Positions 41,862-51,668 are shown, counted from the first letter of the stretch. The stretch: DNA of 53,391 bases from Clostridia bacterium (GCA_017461475.1 JAFTXX010000015.1:1-53391), one strand, 5' to 3'. Numbers and translations: made by a program. Notes: generated by a model not told the origin, from the letters alone.

Positions 41862-43650
41862 CGTCTTCCTGCTTGATTACCGCAAGACCGAGTTCTTCAA
41901 GCGCACCGGGGTCGGGGAGACCGGGAGCCTTGCTCATAAGTTCGGACGCGTTCTGAACCTTGGGGAACGCGATAACGTCGCGGATGTCCTCAAGACCGAG
42001 AAGCAGAGTTACAAGGCGGTCGAGACCGAACGCCATACCGCCGTGCGGAGGTACGCCGTACTTGAACGCTTCAACGAGATAGCCGAACTTCTCCTGCGCG
42101 TCTTCATCCGAAATTCCGAGCGCCTTGAACATGCGGCTCTGAATTTCAGCGTCGTGGATACGGATTGAACCGCCGCCGAGCTCTGTGCCGTTAAGCACGA
42201 TATCGTATGCAATTGCGCGTGCGTTTGCGGGGTCGGTTTCAACCTTATCGAGGTCGTCGGGGTTGGGCATGGTGAAGGGGTGATGCTTGGCGTAGTAACG
42301 TCCGTCTTCCTCGGAGTACTCAAAGAGCGGGAAGTCGGTTACCCACATAAACTTGTAGTCGTGGGGGGCAAGCAGACCGAGTTTCTTTGCGCAGTGGCAA
42401 CGGAGCGCGCCGAGGGTGTCAAATACGACCTGGTCTTTGTCTGCGCAAACCAAAATGAGGTCGCCGTCGGAGAGTTCCATGCGCTGTGCGATTGCGGCGT
42501 TCTCCTCTGCGGTGAGGAACTTTGCAAACGAGGAAGAGACCTCGCCATTTGCCATTTTAGTCCATGCGAGACCCTTTGCGCGGTAAGATTTTGCAAAGTC
42601 TGCGAGTGCGTCAATTTCCTTGCGGGAGAATGCCGCGCCGCCCTTAACGTTGATAGCGCGAACGCTGCCGCCGTTTGCAATTGCGCCTGCGAACACCTTG
42701 AACTCGGTGTTTGCAACGATATCGGAAAGGTTTTTAAGCTCAAAGCCGAAACGAAGGTCGGGCTTATCCGAGCCGAAACGCTCCATTGCTTCCTTATATT
42801 CCATGCGGAGGAAAGGAGTTTGGATGTCGATATCCAGCATCTCTTTCCAAAGCTTCTTGAGGAAGCCCTCGGTAACGGCGATTACGTCGTCCTGCTTAAC
42901 AAAGGACATCTCAACGTCAATCTGTGTAAACTCGGGCTGACGGTCTGCGCGAAGGTCCTCGTCGCGGTAGCAACGTGCAATCTGGAAGTAGCGGTCAAAA
43001 CCTGCTACCATAAGAAGCTGCTTGTAAAGCTGGGGCGACTGGGGGAGCGCGTAGAACTTACCGGGGTGAACGCGGCTGGGAACGAGGTAGTCGCGCGCGC
43101 CCTCGGGCGAAGGCTTAATGAGGTTAGGAGTTTCGATGTCGATAAAACCGTTCTCCGCATAATAGTTGCGCGCGATGTTTGAAATCTTGGAACGCGCAAT
43201 GATATTGCCCTGAAGGTCCGGGCGGCGGAGGTCAAGGTAACGGTAGGTAAGACGGAGCTCGGGTCGAACCGCGCTGTTTTCCTCAATTGCAAAAGGAGGG
43301 GTCTGTGCGCTTGCGAGAATGCGGAGTTCCTTTACCGCAACCTCAATCTCACCTGTGGGAAGGTTCTTGTTTACAGCTCCCTCACCTCTTGCGCGGATAG
43401 TACCCTTTGCAAGCAGAACATACTCACTTCTTACGGTGAAAGCGGTGTCAAATACCGCGCGATCGGTGTTCTCGTCAAATGCGAGCTGCAAAATACCCGT
43501 GCGGTCACGCAGGTCGATAAAGATAAGCGAACCGAGGTCACGCTGACGCTGAGCCCAGCCCATAACGCAAACCTCTCTGCCGATGTCCTTTGCCGAAAAC
43601 TCGGCGCATCTGGCTGTACGGTTGTCATTTTCATTCAAAAGTTGTGCCAT
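41854..43650 (-). CDS. aspS: Aspartyl-tRNA synthetase
   Basis: Class II synthetase charging tRNA-Asp. The 598-residue bacterial-type enzyme has an N-terminal OB fold (VCVMGWAQRQRDLGSLIFIDLRDR), PELRLTYRYLDLRRPDLQGN, motif 2 (FQIARCYRDEDLRADRQPEFTQID), a GAD insertion (about 290-420), and motif 3 (GGMAFGLDRLVTLLLG). Start at 43650 with AAAAGGAG 7 nt upstream. Whether it also charges tRNA-Asn cannot be told from the window. Confidence 0.97.
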   Translation of the reverse strand: MAQLLNENDNRTARCAEFSAKDIGREVCVMGWAQRQRDLGSLIFIDLRDRTGILQLAFDENTDRAVFDTAFTVRSEYVLLAKGTIRARGEGAVNKNLPTGEIEVAVKELRILASAQTPPFAIEENSAVRPELRLTYRYLDLRRPDLQGNIIARSKISNIARNYYAENGFIDIETPNLIKPSPEGARDYLVPSRVHPGKFYALPQSPQLYKQLLMVAGFDRYFQIARCYRDEDLRADRQPEFTQIDVEMSFVKQDDVIAVTEGFLKKLWKEMLDIDIQTPFLRMEYKEAMERFGSDKPDLRFGFELKNLSDIVANTEFKVFAGAIANGGSVRAINVKGGAAFSRKEIDALADFAKSYRAKGLAWTKMANGEVSSSFAKFLTAEENAAIAQRMELSDGDLILVCADKDQVVFDTLGALRCHCAKKLGLLAPHDYKFMWVTDFPLFEYSEEDGRYYAKHHPFTMPNPDDLDKVETDPANARAIAYDIVLNGTELGGGSIRIHDAEIQSRMFKALGISDEDAQEKFGYLVEAFKYGVPPHGGMAFGLDRLVTLLLGLEDIRDVIAFPKVQNASELMSKAPGLPDPGALEELGLAVIKQEDDE

Positions 43651-43664
43651 GATTATTCTCCTTT

Positions 43665-44927
43665 TTATTCTTCGAGGCAAAGGCGCTTTGCGATAATGTC
43701 AAAGGCTTTTTCGTAAAGTGCTTTGCGATTATAGTATTCAAGTGTTAAGCGCGTGCCGTCGCGCATGCAGTCTGCCACAAGCGAACCGAGGTCGCCGTAG
43801 CCAAGCAGTACCGACAAGTCGGTATTTGCCGCGTCTGTGATGATGTCATACATCTCCCTGTCGGCAAACGGTGCTTCAAAATACGGTCTTACATATTCAT
43901 CCGAAAAGCTTGCCATAACGTCCACAAGATACTCGGTCTTGTCCTTTACGGGCGAGCCCTTGGGAATTGCCAGCATGACCGCTTTTTCAAGGTCGATGTA
44001 GCCGCCGTATTCGTCGTATTCGTCAGCCTTTGGCAAAGGCAGTATGCCATATCTTTCATTGCCGCGCACCTCGTAAAGCGTGTGCAGGGCAAACGCATCG
44101 GTCTCTGCGAGGTTGTTTTCGGGAATTTGCGAAACCTTATCTACGGCATCGCCGAAATCCGAAAGCGAAATGAATTTGCACCCGTCCGCCGCCGTCCGCG
44201 CAAAGTAACCGCCCATTCCGAAGAAGAGCGGATATACGTCGTCCCGAGCGTAAAGCAGGTCGCCGCAGGCGAGCATTTCGCCTACGGTAAAGCCGCCGTC
44301 AAGCGCAAGCAGGACAACCTCATCACGGTTTACAAACGCCGTGTCATACACCGTCGCGGTCGACCACCAGCGTGCGTCGGCGGCAGAGGAAGAAATGAGG
44401 TACATTCCCCCGTAAAGAGACAAGCTCTTCATGGTTTTTTTGTCATAATAGCCGGCATCGGTATCAATGTAATCACTGTTTGACACGTCAAGAAGACTGC
44501 CATCGGCCATCAGACGCGCAAGTGAGTCCGACGCGCTCGCGGCGTAAAGGTCGTAAAGATACGAGCCGGAAAGAATATCGTTTTTTGCCGCGGTGTAGAA
44601 ATCGGCTGTAGTGCTTACGCTTATATACGCGCCGGTGTCACTTTCAAGGTGAGCATTGCGCATTGCAACGCCGCGGTAAAGCTCGTCTGCCGAGGTATCG
44701 TCACCCGCAAAAAAAGGTTCGGCATTCGTATCACAGAGGATATTCAGCACAAAATCGGTTACATCGGGCACTTCCTTTGCGGCAGTCTCCGCCACGACAA
44801 GTGCAAGCGCGGCACTGTCCATCTCCGCCTGCTTTTCAGCGGCCGCTGAAAAGTAGATACCTCCCACGGCGAGCGCACATGAAAAGAGTGCTGTTAAAAC
44901 AACAGTAACTATACGCTTTTTTGTGAT
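43665..44927 (-). CDS. Exported protein resembling extracellular solute-binding proteins, apparent ATC start
   Basis: From a GTG at 44867 the product has 400 residues but lacks a signal sequence. In-frame codons 20 positions further up encode a perfect signal-anchor (ITKKRIVTVVLTALFSCALA, then VGGIYFSAAAE). That extension begins with ATC placed 7 nt after AAAGGAGG; no ATG, GTG or TTG is available there. The mature part resembles type-1 ABC sugar-binding proteins (LYDLYAASASDSLARLMADGSLLDVSN, RYGILPLPKADEYDEYGGYIDL, AIPKGSPVKDKTEYLVDVMASFSDEY). No permease genes are near. It lies 14 bp before aspS. Confidence 0.68.
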   Translation of the reverse strand: MTKKRIVTVVLTALFSCALAVGGIYFSAAAEKQAEMDSAALALVVAETAAKEVPDVTDFVLNILCDTNAEPFFAGDDTSADELYRGVAMRNAHLESDTGAYISVSTTADFYTAAKNDILSGSYLYDLYAASASDSLARLMADGSLLDVSNSDYIDTDAGYYDKKTMKSLSLYGGMYLISSSAADARWWSTATVYDTAFVNRDEVVLLALDGGFTVGEMLACGDLLYARDDVYPLFFGMGGYFARTAADGCKFISLSDFGDAVDKVSQIPENNLAETDAFALHTLYEVRGNERYGILPLPKADEYDEYGGYIDLEKAVMLAIPKGSPVKDKTEYLVDVMASFSDEYVRPYFEAPFADREMYDIITDAANTDLSVLLGYGDLGSLVADCMRDGTRLTLEYYNRKALYEKAFDIIAKRLCLEE

Positions 44928-44946
44928 ACGAACACCTCCTTTTTAT

Positions 44947-45070
44947 GTTTAATCTTTGCGCGGCAAAGATTAAACGTGATATTTGCGCTACGCGCAAGTG
45001 ATATTTGTACTTTGGTACAAGTGATATTTCCGCTTCGCGGAAGTGATATTTGCGCTTGCGCGCAAGTTAG
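44947..45070. repeat. Hairpin array with AGTGATATT linkers (array 4)
   Basis: A 29-bp hairpin (GTTTAATCTTTGC / GCAAAGATTAAAC) followed by TGCGCTACGCGCA, TGTACTTTGGTACA, TCCGCTTCGCGGA and TGCGCTTGCGCGCA. Each is separated by AGTGATATT. The linker is constant while the palindromes all differ. It fills the gap between alr and the solute-binding-like gene and overlaps the alr stop by a few bases. Confidence 0.9.
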
Positions 45071-46236
45071 TTTATGGGGACGCGTTTTACGCGTTTGCTT
45101 ATGAGGCATATTGCCTCATAGTTGATGGTGCCTGCGGCGGCGCAAAGGCGCTTTAAGTTTTCGCCGCTTTCGTCGAAGATGTAGACGTAGTCGCCTGCGG
45201 CGACGCCCATGTCGGTGACGTCGACCATGCACTGGTCCATGCACACTCTGCCTAAGATGCGCGCGGTCTTTCTGCCGACGACTACGGTGCCGCCGTTTTT
45301 GTAGCCGCGAAGGAATCCGTCGGCGTAGCCTATCGGAATGGTGGCGACGGTCATTTCCCTGTCGGCGCAGAATTCCGCACCGTAACTTACGCAGTCGCCC
45401 GCGTGAAGTTTATGTACATGCGCAATGCGGCTTTTCAGACGCATTACGGGAATGAGGTCCTCGTCTTTTGCCTCGTCGGACGGGGAAAGCCCGTAGAGGA
45501 CTATGCCGAGGCGAACCATATCCTGATACATTTCGGGGAAACGGAGCGCGCCCGCGCTGTTGCAGATGTGCTTGCATGCAAAGTTTACGCCCGCGGCTTC
45601 ACAGCGTTTTACAACGCGGTCATAGCGCTCGAACTGAGCGTGTGAATGTGTGCCGTCGCCCTCGTCGGCACATGCGAAATGCGAGAACACACCGTCGATG
45701 CGTATGCCGTCAAGTTTTGCAACTTCAAGTATCTCGGCAACTGTTTTTTCCACGGCGGCGGAATGTGTATCAAAGCCGAGGCGGTTCATGCCGCTGTCGA
45801 GCTTCAGGTGGCAGCGTATGCCGTCGCCCGCGTCGAGTACGCCGAGTGCGCGGAGCGCTTTTACCTCGTCTGAAAGTGCTTTTGCGTATTCGAGCGAGTA
45901 AACAGCCTGAGTTATCTTATGCCTTGCGAGAAGTTTTACGTTCTCGCTTTCGGGCGGGGTGTAGCCAAGGATAAGTATGCTTCCGGCGACGCAGTTCTTT
46001 GCGTCGAGTATGTCAAAAATCTGCTCCGCCTCTTCAATGCTAGACACGGCGAAACTGCGTGCGCCCGCCTCATACAGCGCGGGGACGCAAAGTTCTGCGG
46101 AATGGCCGTATGCGTCAGCCTTGACCACGCACATCGGCTCGGTTTTCGGCGACGCTTTCTTAATTCTGTCGCGCAGAAGTATGAAATTGTGTTTCAGCGC
46201 CGAAAGGTCAATTTCGGCTAAATTCTTTTCAGTCAT
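45067..46236 (-). CDS. alr: Alanine racemase
   Basis: PLP enzyme making D-alanine for peptidoglycan. The 389-residue fold-III protein has AEIDLSALKHNF, the PLP Lys in CVVKADAYGHS (Lys39), LKLDSGMNRLGF, GVFSHFACADEGD, VRLGIVLYGLSPS, and the catalytic Tyr in CVSYGAEFCAD. GRVCMDQCMVDVT is close to the C-terminal signature. Start overlaps the lipoprotein stop (ATGA). Confidence 0.95.
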   Translation of the reverse strand: MTEKNLAEIDLSALKHNFILLRDRIKKASPKTEPMCVVKADAYGHSAELCVPALYEAGARSFAVSSIEEAEQIFDILDAKNCVAGSILILGYTPPESENVKLLARHKITQAVYSLEYAKALSDEVKALRALGVLDAGDGIRCHLKLDSGMNRLGFDTHSAAVEKTVAEILEVAKLDGIRIDGVFSHFACADEGDGTHSHAQFERYDRVVKRCEAAGVNFACKHICNSAGALRFPEMYQDMVRLGIVLYGLSPSDEAKDEDLIPVMRLKSRIAHVHKLHAGDCVSYGAEFCADREMTVATIPIGYADGFLRGYKNGGTVVVGRKTARILGRVCMDQCMVDVTDMGVAAGDYVYIFDESGENLKRLCAAAGTINYEAICLISKRVKRVPIN

Positions 46237-46595
46237 TCCGCACCTCGTATATCGTAAATCTTGTATTCCCTGCCGCCTGCCGTCTTTTCTTCCTCACCGT
46301 TTACGGGCAGAAAGTCAAATATCGACGAAAAGTTTTCCGCCTCAAAAGAAACATCGCCGATTGTAACGGTGCAAACGCCGTCCGTGAGCGTAAACTCAAG
46401 CCCCGCAAGTTTTTCGGGAGTTTCAAATGTGAGTTTGTCGCAATTCTGCCGCTTTTCGTAAAGCGCATTGAAAGTTTCGCCGTCGGCGGAAATTTCAACC
46501 GACGCGAAAAACTCGTCCGGCAGTGTTTCTTTTGCACCCTCGCCGCACGCGGCAAGCGTCAGAATCAAAAGGAAAATTGCAAATATCTTTTTCAA
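46233..46595 (-). CDS. Small lipoprotein of unknown function
   Basis: 120 residues with a clear lipoprotein signal (KKIFAIFLLILTLAACGEGA, lipobox LAAC). The rest is a short acidic beta-rich domain with no recognised family. The start is a TTG at 46595, supported by GAGGTG 7 nt upstream; the ATG just before it is in another frame. It is translationally coupled to alr, suggesting an envelope role. Confidence 0.8.
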   Translation of the reverse strand: MKKIFAIFLLILTLAACGEGAKETLPDEFFASVEISADGETFNALYEKRQNCDKLTFETPEKLAGLEFTLTDGVCTVTIGDVSFEAENFSSIFDFLPVNGEEEKTAGGREYKIYDIRGAE

Positions 46596-46640
46596 ATTTC
46601 ATCACCTCATATAAAAATATGAGGGATGCGCAGACTGCTA

Positions 46641-47165
46641 TTACTTTAAGTCGCCGCTTCTTACAACGAGCGACGGAATTTGATGGAACATAGCGTCGAC
46701 AATTTTCTTAGTCGCGTCGAAAAGCACGGCTTTTTCGCCCTTTTCATCCTCATAAACAAGGACATATGAGTGCTCCGCCTTGACCGACGAACGAAAATCG
46801 TCAATGTGCGTCACGTTAAATCCTTCGAGACTGCCGTTGTACGGCATTACCTTTCGAGCACTCTTTTTGAGCTCAACCGAAAGTTTTTCCTTGCGGTATT
46901 CCTTTGAATAAATCGCAGCAAAATCCATGTACCCACCCGAAAGGCTGTATTCATATTCAATGGCGGTGAAGCGGGAAAGGTACCATACAAGCGCCGCGTC
47001 AAGCGCGATTACAACAAATCCAACAGCGCCCGATGTGGGAATTACAAACAGAAATGCCGCCGCGGCAACAAGCACCGCGAAAGCAGCGCACAGCACTATT
47101 TTCGCAAGATACGCGCCCTCTTTTTTCTTGACTACGGCAAATTCGCAAAAGTCATTTTCGTACAT
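46641..47165 (-). CDS. Small membrane protein, DUF6106-like
   Basis: 174 residues. A short cytoplasmic N terminus (MYENDFCEFAVVKKKEGAY) is followed by two adjacent membrane helices (about 22-43 and 47-66) and a soluble domain of about 105 residues with RFTAIEYEYSLSGGYMDFAAIY. It resembles the uncharacterised DUF6106 group of Clostridia, judged from memory only. The start at 47165 has GGGCGGGCG upstream; a TTG six codons earlier is possible. It is the likely first gene of the alr cluster. Confidence 0.72.
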   Translation of the reverse strand: MYENDFCEFAVVKKKEGAYLAKIVLCAAFAVLVAAAAFLFVIPTSGAVGFVVIALDAALVWYLSRFTAIEYEYSLSGGYMDFAAIYSKEYRKEKLSVELKKSARKVMPYNGSLEGFNVTHIDDFRSSVKAEHSYVLVYEDEKGEKAVLFDATKKIVDAMFHQIPSLVVRSGDLK

Positions 47166-47206
47166 TTTTCGCCCGCCCTTCAATTTTTTGCATTTTTTAT
47201 CAGTTT

Positions 47207-47235
47207 AGTATAGCATATCTAAGTCACAATTTCAA
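47207..47235 (-). promoter_or_regulatory. Promoter of the small membrane protein / alr cluster
   Basis: Minus-strand TTGAAA (47235-47230), 17-nt spacer, TATACT (47212-47207), about 40 bp before the gene. Confidence 0.75.
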
Positions 47236-47316
47236 TATTTTTATCTATTTCTTATTGAATATTGAACAAATTTGGTGTATTATTATATTATCTATTTTTA
47301 TACTCAGGAGACAAAA

Positions 47317-47586
47317 ATGAAAGCAGTTATCACCGTTATCGGCAAAGACCAGGTAGGCATTATCGCAACCGTCAGCGCAAAGTGCGCACAGTTCGGTGCA
47401 AACATCACCGAAATCACACAGAGCGTACTTGACAAATATTTCGCAATGATTATGATCGCGGACATCTCCGCACTTGAAGGCGACTTTGCAAAGTTTGCGG
47501 ACGAACTCAAGGCTCTCGGCGAAAAGAGCGGTCTCGACATCCGCTGCATGCACGAGGACATTTTCGACGCGATGCATAAGATATAA
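47317..47586 (+). CDS. ACT-domain protein, UPF0237 family
   Basis: An 89-residue single ACT domain (MKAVITVIGKDQVGIIATVSAKCAQFGANITEI), a ligand-binding fold usually sensing amino acids and related to GcvR. ATG at 47317 with CAGGAGACAAAA before it. It is followed by the DUF711 gene, a widespread gene pair, though a damaged MITE copy now lies between them. Confidence 0.92.
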   Translation: MKAVITVIGKDQVGIIATVSAKCAQFGANITEITQSVLDKYFAMIMIADISALEGDFAKFADELKALGEKSGLDIRCMHEDIFDAMHKI

Positions 47587-47589
47587 AAG

Positions 47590-47832
47590 CACACATCTCC
47601 GTCCGAGATCCTTCACTGCGCCTACGGCTCCGTTCGAGGATGACAAGGACGGGATTGAGCAAAGTGCTTAAAAGTTTATTTTACCGCACTGCAACATCCC
47701 CGCTTCCCATAGCACGTATTTAATGACCCACCGAAGGTGCGGTCAAACCAACAGTCAAACAAGATGGCAGTTAAAGTCGCCTTGTCATCCTTGATCGTCA
47801 GCGTTGCGATCTTGCGGGGATATGAAAGTAAC
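47590..47832. repeat. MITE-like palindromic element, copy F (degenerate, interrupted)
   Basis: Left arm CACATCTCCGTCCGAGATCC and GAGGATGACAAGGACGGGAT are intact. The right half is split by about 90 bp of unrelated sequence (about 47705-47790) before CTTGTCATCCTTGATCGTCA and GCGATCTTGCGGGGATATG. Terminal repeats are lost. It lies between the ACT and DUF711 genes. Confidence 0.75.
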
Positions 47833-47863
47833 ACAAAACGTTTTCAATAAGGAACTCATAAAA

Positions 47864-49222
47864 ATGATTAACACCCAAGACATTCTTGAAACAATAAACA
47901 TGATACGCGAGGAAAACCTCGACGTGCGCACCGTTACAATGGGCGTGTCTCTCTACGACTGCGTATCTGACGATGTGGACAAGCTCTGCTCAAATATCTA
48001 TGATAAACTGATGTCCAGCGCGAAAAACCTCGTTTCCACTGCGGAAGACATCGAAAAACTTTACGGTATCCCGATTGTCAACAAGCGCGTGTCCGTGACC
48101 CCCATTTCCTATGTTGGCGGCAAGGCAGGTCCCGACGGCTACGTTAAGATTGCAAAGACGCTTGACAGAGCGGCTCACGACCTCGGCATCAACTTCATCG
48201 GCGGCTACTCTGCTCTTGTGCAAAAAGGCATGACCAAAGGTGCCGACGCGCTCATTACATCCATTCCGCAGGCACTTGCAGAAACCGAAATGGTCTGCTC
48301 CTCGGTAAATGTCGGCTCCACCCGCGCCGGCATCAACATGGACGCCGTTGCGCGCATGGGCAGAGTTGTAAAAGAAGCGGCGGCGCTCACCGCTGACCGC
48401 GACGCAATAGGCTGCGCAAAACTCGTAGTTTTCGCAAACGCCGTTGACGACAACCCGTTTATGGCGGGCGCGTTCCACGGCGCGGGCGAGGGCGACTGCG
48501 TTATCAATGTAGGCGTAAGCGGCCCCGGCGTAGTTGAAAAGGCTATCCGCCGTGCGGGCGACTGCGACTTCTCCACCCTTGCGGACGTTATCAAGAAGAC
48601 CGCGTTTAAGATTACCCGCGTAGGTCAGCTTGTTGCATACGAAGCATCAAAGCGTCTCGGCGTACCCTACGGCATCGTAGACCTCTCGCTTGCCCCCACA
48701 CCCGCAATAGGCGACAGCGTTGCCTGCATTCTCGAGTCAATGGGACTTGAAACTTGCGGCGGTCCCGGCACCACGGCGGCTCTCGCAATGCTCAATGACG
48801 CGGTAAAGAAAGGCGGCGTTATGGCATCCAGCCACGTCGGCGGACTTTCGGGCGCGTTTATCCCCGTCAGCGAAGACGCGGGCATGATTGCGGCTGCGGA
48901 GTGCGGCTCGCTCACACTTGAAAAACTTGAAGCAATGACCGCCGTTTGCTCGGTTGGTCTCGACATGATTTGTATTCCCGGCGACACCACCGCCGAAACC
49001 ATAAGCGGCATTATCGCCGACGAAATCGCAATCGGCATGGTCAACAACAAGACCACGGCAGTCCGCGTTATCCCCGCCCCCGGCAAGGGCATCGGCGAAA
49101 AAGTCGAATTCGGCGGCCTGCTCGGCTACGCTCCCGTTATGCGTGTAAACCCCGTCTCCTGCGAGCAGTTCATCGCCCGCGGCGGCAGAATCCCCGCTCC
49201 CATACATTCGTTAAAGAATTAA
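47864..49222 (+). CDS. DUF711 / UPF0210 family protein
   Basis: A 452-residue cytoplasmic protein of a conserved family with no settled biochemical role. It has [75 protein letters not shown] and [39 protein letters not shown]. It resembles pyruvate-formate-lyase-fold proteins in distant comparisons. The start at 47864 is the normal family start ([13 protein letters not shown]) with AAGGA 10 nt upstream; the longer frame reads through the MITE. Confidence 0.92.
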   Translation: MINTQDILETINMIREENLDVRTVTMGVSLYDCVSDDVDKLCSNIYDKLMSSAKNLVSTAEDIEKLYGIPIVNKRVSVTPISYVGGKAGPDGYVKIAKTLDRAAHDLGINFIGGYSALVQKGMTKGADALITSIPQALAETEMVCSSVNVGSTRAGINMDAVARMGRVVKEAAALTADRDAIGCAKLVVFANAVDDNPFMAGAFHGAGEGDCVINVGVSGPGVVEKAIRRAGDCDFSTLADVIKKTAFKITRVGQLVAYEASKRLGVPYGIVDLSLAPTPAIGDSVACILESMGLETCGGPGTTAALAMLNDAVKKGGVMASSHVGGLSGAFIPVSEDAGMIAAAECGSLTLEKLEAMTAVCSVGLDMICIPGDTTAETISGIIADEIAIGMVNNKTTAVRVIPAPGKGIGEKVEFGGLLGYAPVMRVNPVSCEQFIARGGRIPAPIHSLKN

Positions 49223-49281
49223 GTCTTTTGCGCGTTTTATCAAAACCGACGGCGTAAAAAATTACGAAAGGGGTTGTTTGC

Positions 49282-50400
49282 TTGACTATCAAGATTTACA
49301 TCCATCCCGAATTTAAGGACACTTTCTGGACACAACTCTCCTTAAAGGCTACCAATGCGGAAATTACCCGCAAGCGTTACACCGCGGAATATCTTGATGC
49401 CGAAAGTGTAACCGATATCGACTTTGATAAAGTCTACGAAGGCGACGAAAAACGACTTCTGCTTTACATCGGCCACTCGGTCGGCGGCACACCCGAGGAT
49501 TTAAAAGTCCTCGCAGACCATGGTGTACACGTCATTCTCCTCAATTACGAGTCGTCGGTTCTGTCGGGTTCATGCTCCAAAGTGCTCCTAAACTACCGCG
49601 ACGGTATGCAGAAGACAATAAGCTACCTCACAGCAAACAGGCATGACCGCATTGCGCTGTTCGGCATAAATCCGAACTCCTCAACGGATATGCTCAAAGA
49701 CTCCTACTTTGTGGAATACCTGCGCGAACGCGGCGGCAATCCCACCCGCGACATCTACTATAACTACGGTTCTATAAGCGGCTGCTTTGCCCGCTTTGCC
49801 GAAAACTGCCACGATTACAACGCGGTTATCTGTTCAAACGATGTTGTCGCGCTTGCGCTGATACAAAACCTCAAGGAAATCGGTGTGCGCGTGCCCGAAG
49901 ATATGTACGTTACCGCCTGCGGCGGCTCGTCCATGCTCTCCTCGGTTGCATCAACCACCATTACCTCTGTTTTTGCCGACCAGTACGAACTCGGCAGACA
50001 GGCGGTGCTTACATACGCATATCTCTACAAAAATCCCTGCGATGTCGCGCTCTCGGTCAAGGTTGAAGCGAAACTCACCGTTCGCGCTTCCACAAACTAT
50101 GACCCCGACCCCGGCCGCGACCTGGTAACCACACTGTCAAAGCAGGTTCCGAATGTCGACTTCTACGACGACCCCGTCATACAAAAAATATTCAGCGTCG
50201 AAGCGTTGCTCCTCAATTCCGACGACCTTGACCGCGGCATACTCGACGGCATACTTGTCGGCGAGACATACCCCAGCATTGCCGAGCGCCTTTTCACATC
50301 CGAAAACGTTATCTCCTACCGCATAAAGCGCATGTGCAAGATAACGGGCACGGCAAAAAAGAGCGAACTTGTGGCACTGCTTGCACCATATCTAAAATAA
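49282..50400 (+). CDS. Putative regulator: LacI-type ligand-binding domain with C-terminal HTH (paralogue 1)
   Basis: 372 residues from a TTG start, with GAAAGGGG 8 nt upstream. Residues about 1-290 look like a periplasmic-binding-type-1 sensor of the LacI/GalR kind (RIALFGINPNSSTDM, YNAVICSNDVVALALIQNLKEIGVRVPEDMYV, STTITSVFADQYELGRQAV), but the usual N-terminal LacI HTH is absent. The C terminus (about 310-372) has a LuxR/sigma-like HTH (DRGILDGILVGETYPSIAERL, then FTSENVISYRIKRMCKITG). It is about half identical to the next gene. DNA-binding and ligand roles are inferred. Confidence 0.82.
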   Translation: MTIKIYIHPEFKDTFWTQLSLKATNAEITRKRYTAEYLDAESVTDIDFDKVYEGDEKRLLLYIGHSVGGTPEDLKVLADHGVHVILLNYESSVLSGSCSKVLLNYRDGMQKTISYLTANRHDRIALFGINPNSSTDMLKDSYFVEYLRERGGNPTRDIYYNYGSISGCFARFAENCHDYNAVICSNDVVALALIQNLKEIGVRVPEDMYVTACGGSSMLSSVASTTITSVFADQYELGRQAVLTYAYLYKNPCDVALSVKVEAKLTVRASTNYDPDPGRDLVTTLSKQVPNVDFYDDPVIQKIFSVEALLLNSDDLDRGILDGILVGETYPSIAERLFTSENVISYRIKRMCKITGTAKKSELVALLAPYLK

Positions 50401-50543
50401 TCACTTCAAAATCCTTCGGATTTTGAAGCGGTGCAAGTCGTTCGTTCGCACCGCCCTCAACCGGGGCGCGACTTTTAAGGAGTTTTTCGGTCGGGAAACC
50501 CGCCCAAAAAACAGATTTTATTATATTATTATAAAAAGGAGGT
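50401..50543. other. Hairpin-rich gap between the two paralogous regulators
   Basis: Contains CTTCAAAATCC/GGATTTTGAAG (50403-50427), then CGGTGC/GCACCG. The T runs that would make a simple terminator are missing. It may be a partial terminator or a small repeat; no gene is visible. Confidence 0.45.
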
Positions 50544-50549
50544 GTGCGT

Positions 50550-51668
50550 TTGCATATCAAAATTTATGTGCATCCCGAAAGCAAAGAGTCTTTCTGGGCA
50601 AGATTTTCACTGCGTGCAGTCGCCGCGGAGATACTTCGCAAGCGCTACACCCCCGAATATATCGAAGAGGACAGGGTAACAGACATCGACTTTGACAAAC
50701 TGTTCAAAGCGGGTGAAAAACGCGTTATTATGTACATCGGCTTTTCGCCGCGCGATACGCTTAACGACCTTTCCTACCTTACCGCGCACGGCGTGCACAC
50801 CCTCATGCTCAACTACGGCTATGAGGAATTTTCGGGCGCGTGCTCGCGCGTGCTGCTCAACTGCCGCGACGCAATGGAAAAAAGTATTTCATATCTCCTC
50901 GGCTGCAACCGCGACCGCATTGCACTTTTCGGAGTGACGCCGAGTTCCTCGACCGATATGATCCGCCTTGAAGTATTTTCCGAATATCTTTCTTCCATAG
51001 GACGCACACTTGAGGATGACACATATTACAACTACGGCGCAATGAGCGAATGCCGTGAAAAATTTGTAAAAAACATTTCAAATTATAACGCGGTAATCTG
51101 CGTAAACGAAGTAGCCGCGTTTATCCTTCTCCGTTGGCTGCGTGACAACGGCATCAATGTACCGCGCGACCTTTACGTCATATCCTGCGGCTATTCAACC
51201 ATGCTCTCCGAACATTCGGTTCCCACACTTACGTCGGTCTCGGCCGACCAGAGCGAGGTCGGCGCGCAGGCGGTCATTGCATACTCATCGCTCATGCGCA
51301 ACCCCGCCAACATTTCACTTACCGTGCAGGTTGAAGCAAAGCTCACCGTGCGCGGCTCAACCGATTTTACCCCCGACACAGGCGTCCTCCCCTTTGCCCC
51401 CGAAAACGCGGGCAAGCCAACGGTTAACTTTTTCGGAGACCCGTCCGTACGACGCTTTTTCAGCATAGAAACGCTGCTGCTTGAAAGCGACGAACTCGAC
51501 CGCGGCATACTAGACGGTCTCCTTTCGGGTGACACATATCCCAAAATGGCGGAAAGGCTTTACACCTCCGAAAACGTAATTTCCTACCGCATAAAGCGCA
51601 TGTGCAAAATTTCGGGCGCAAATTCCAAAACCGAACTTTTGAAATTAGTCACACCTTATCTGAAATAA
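50550..51668 (+). CDS. Putative regulator: LacI-type ligand-binding domain with C-terminal HTH (paralogue 2)
   Basis: 372 residues from the TTG at 50550, with AGGAGG 7 nt upstream; a GTG two codons earlier lies inside the ribosome site. The whole length is collinear with the preceding gene (IKIYVHPESKESFW, VTDIDFDKLF, DRIALFGVTPSSSTDM, YNYGAMSE, YNAVICVNEVAAF, VEAKLTVRGSTDF). The C-terminal HTH is most conserved (YTSENVISYRIKRMCKISG). The sensor halves differ more, consistent with different ligands. It lies 32 bp before the radical SAM gene. Confidence 0.82.
   Translation: MHIKIYVHPESKESFWARFSLRAVAAEILRKRYTPEYIEEDRVTDIDFDKLFKAGEKRVIMYIGFSPRDTLNDLSYLTAHGVHTLMLNYGYEEFSGACSRVLLNCRDAMEKSISYLLGCNRDRIALFGVTPSSSTDMIRLEVFSEYLSSIGRTLEDDTYYNYGAMSECREKFVKNISNYNAVICVNEVAAFILLRWLRDNGINVPRDLYVISCGYSTMLSEHSVPTLTSVSADQSEVGAQAVIAYSSLMRNPANISLTVQVEAKLTVRGSTDFTPDTGVLPFAPENAGKPTVNFFGDPSVRRFFSIETLLLESDELDRGILDGLLSGDTYPKMAERLYTSENVISYRIKRMCKISGANSKTELLKLVTPYLK

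Noticed and set aside
42280-43182. 300-residue frame opposite aspS
   Set aside because: Antisense shadow of a synthetase with all class II motifs.
47804-47863. Longer start of the DUF711 gene
   Set aside because: The extra codons are the end of a MITE copy and the family N terminus begins at 47864.
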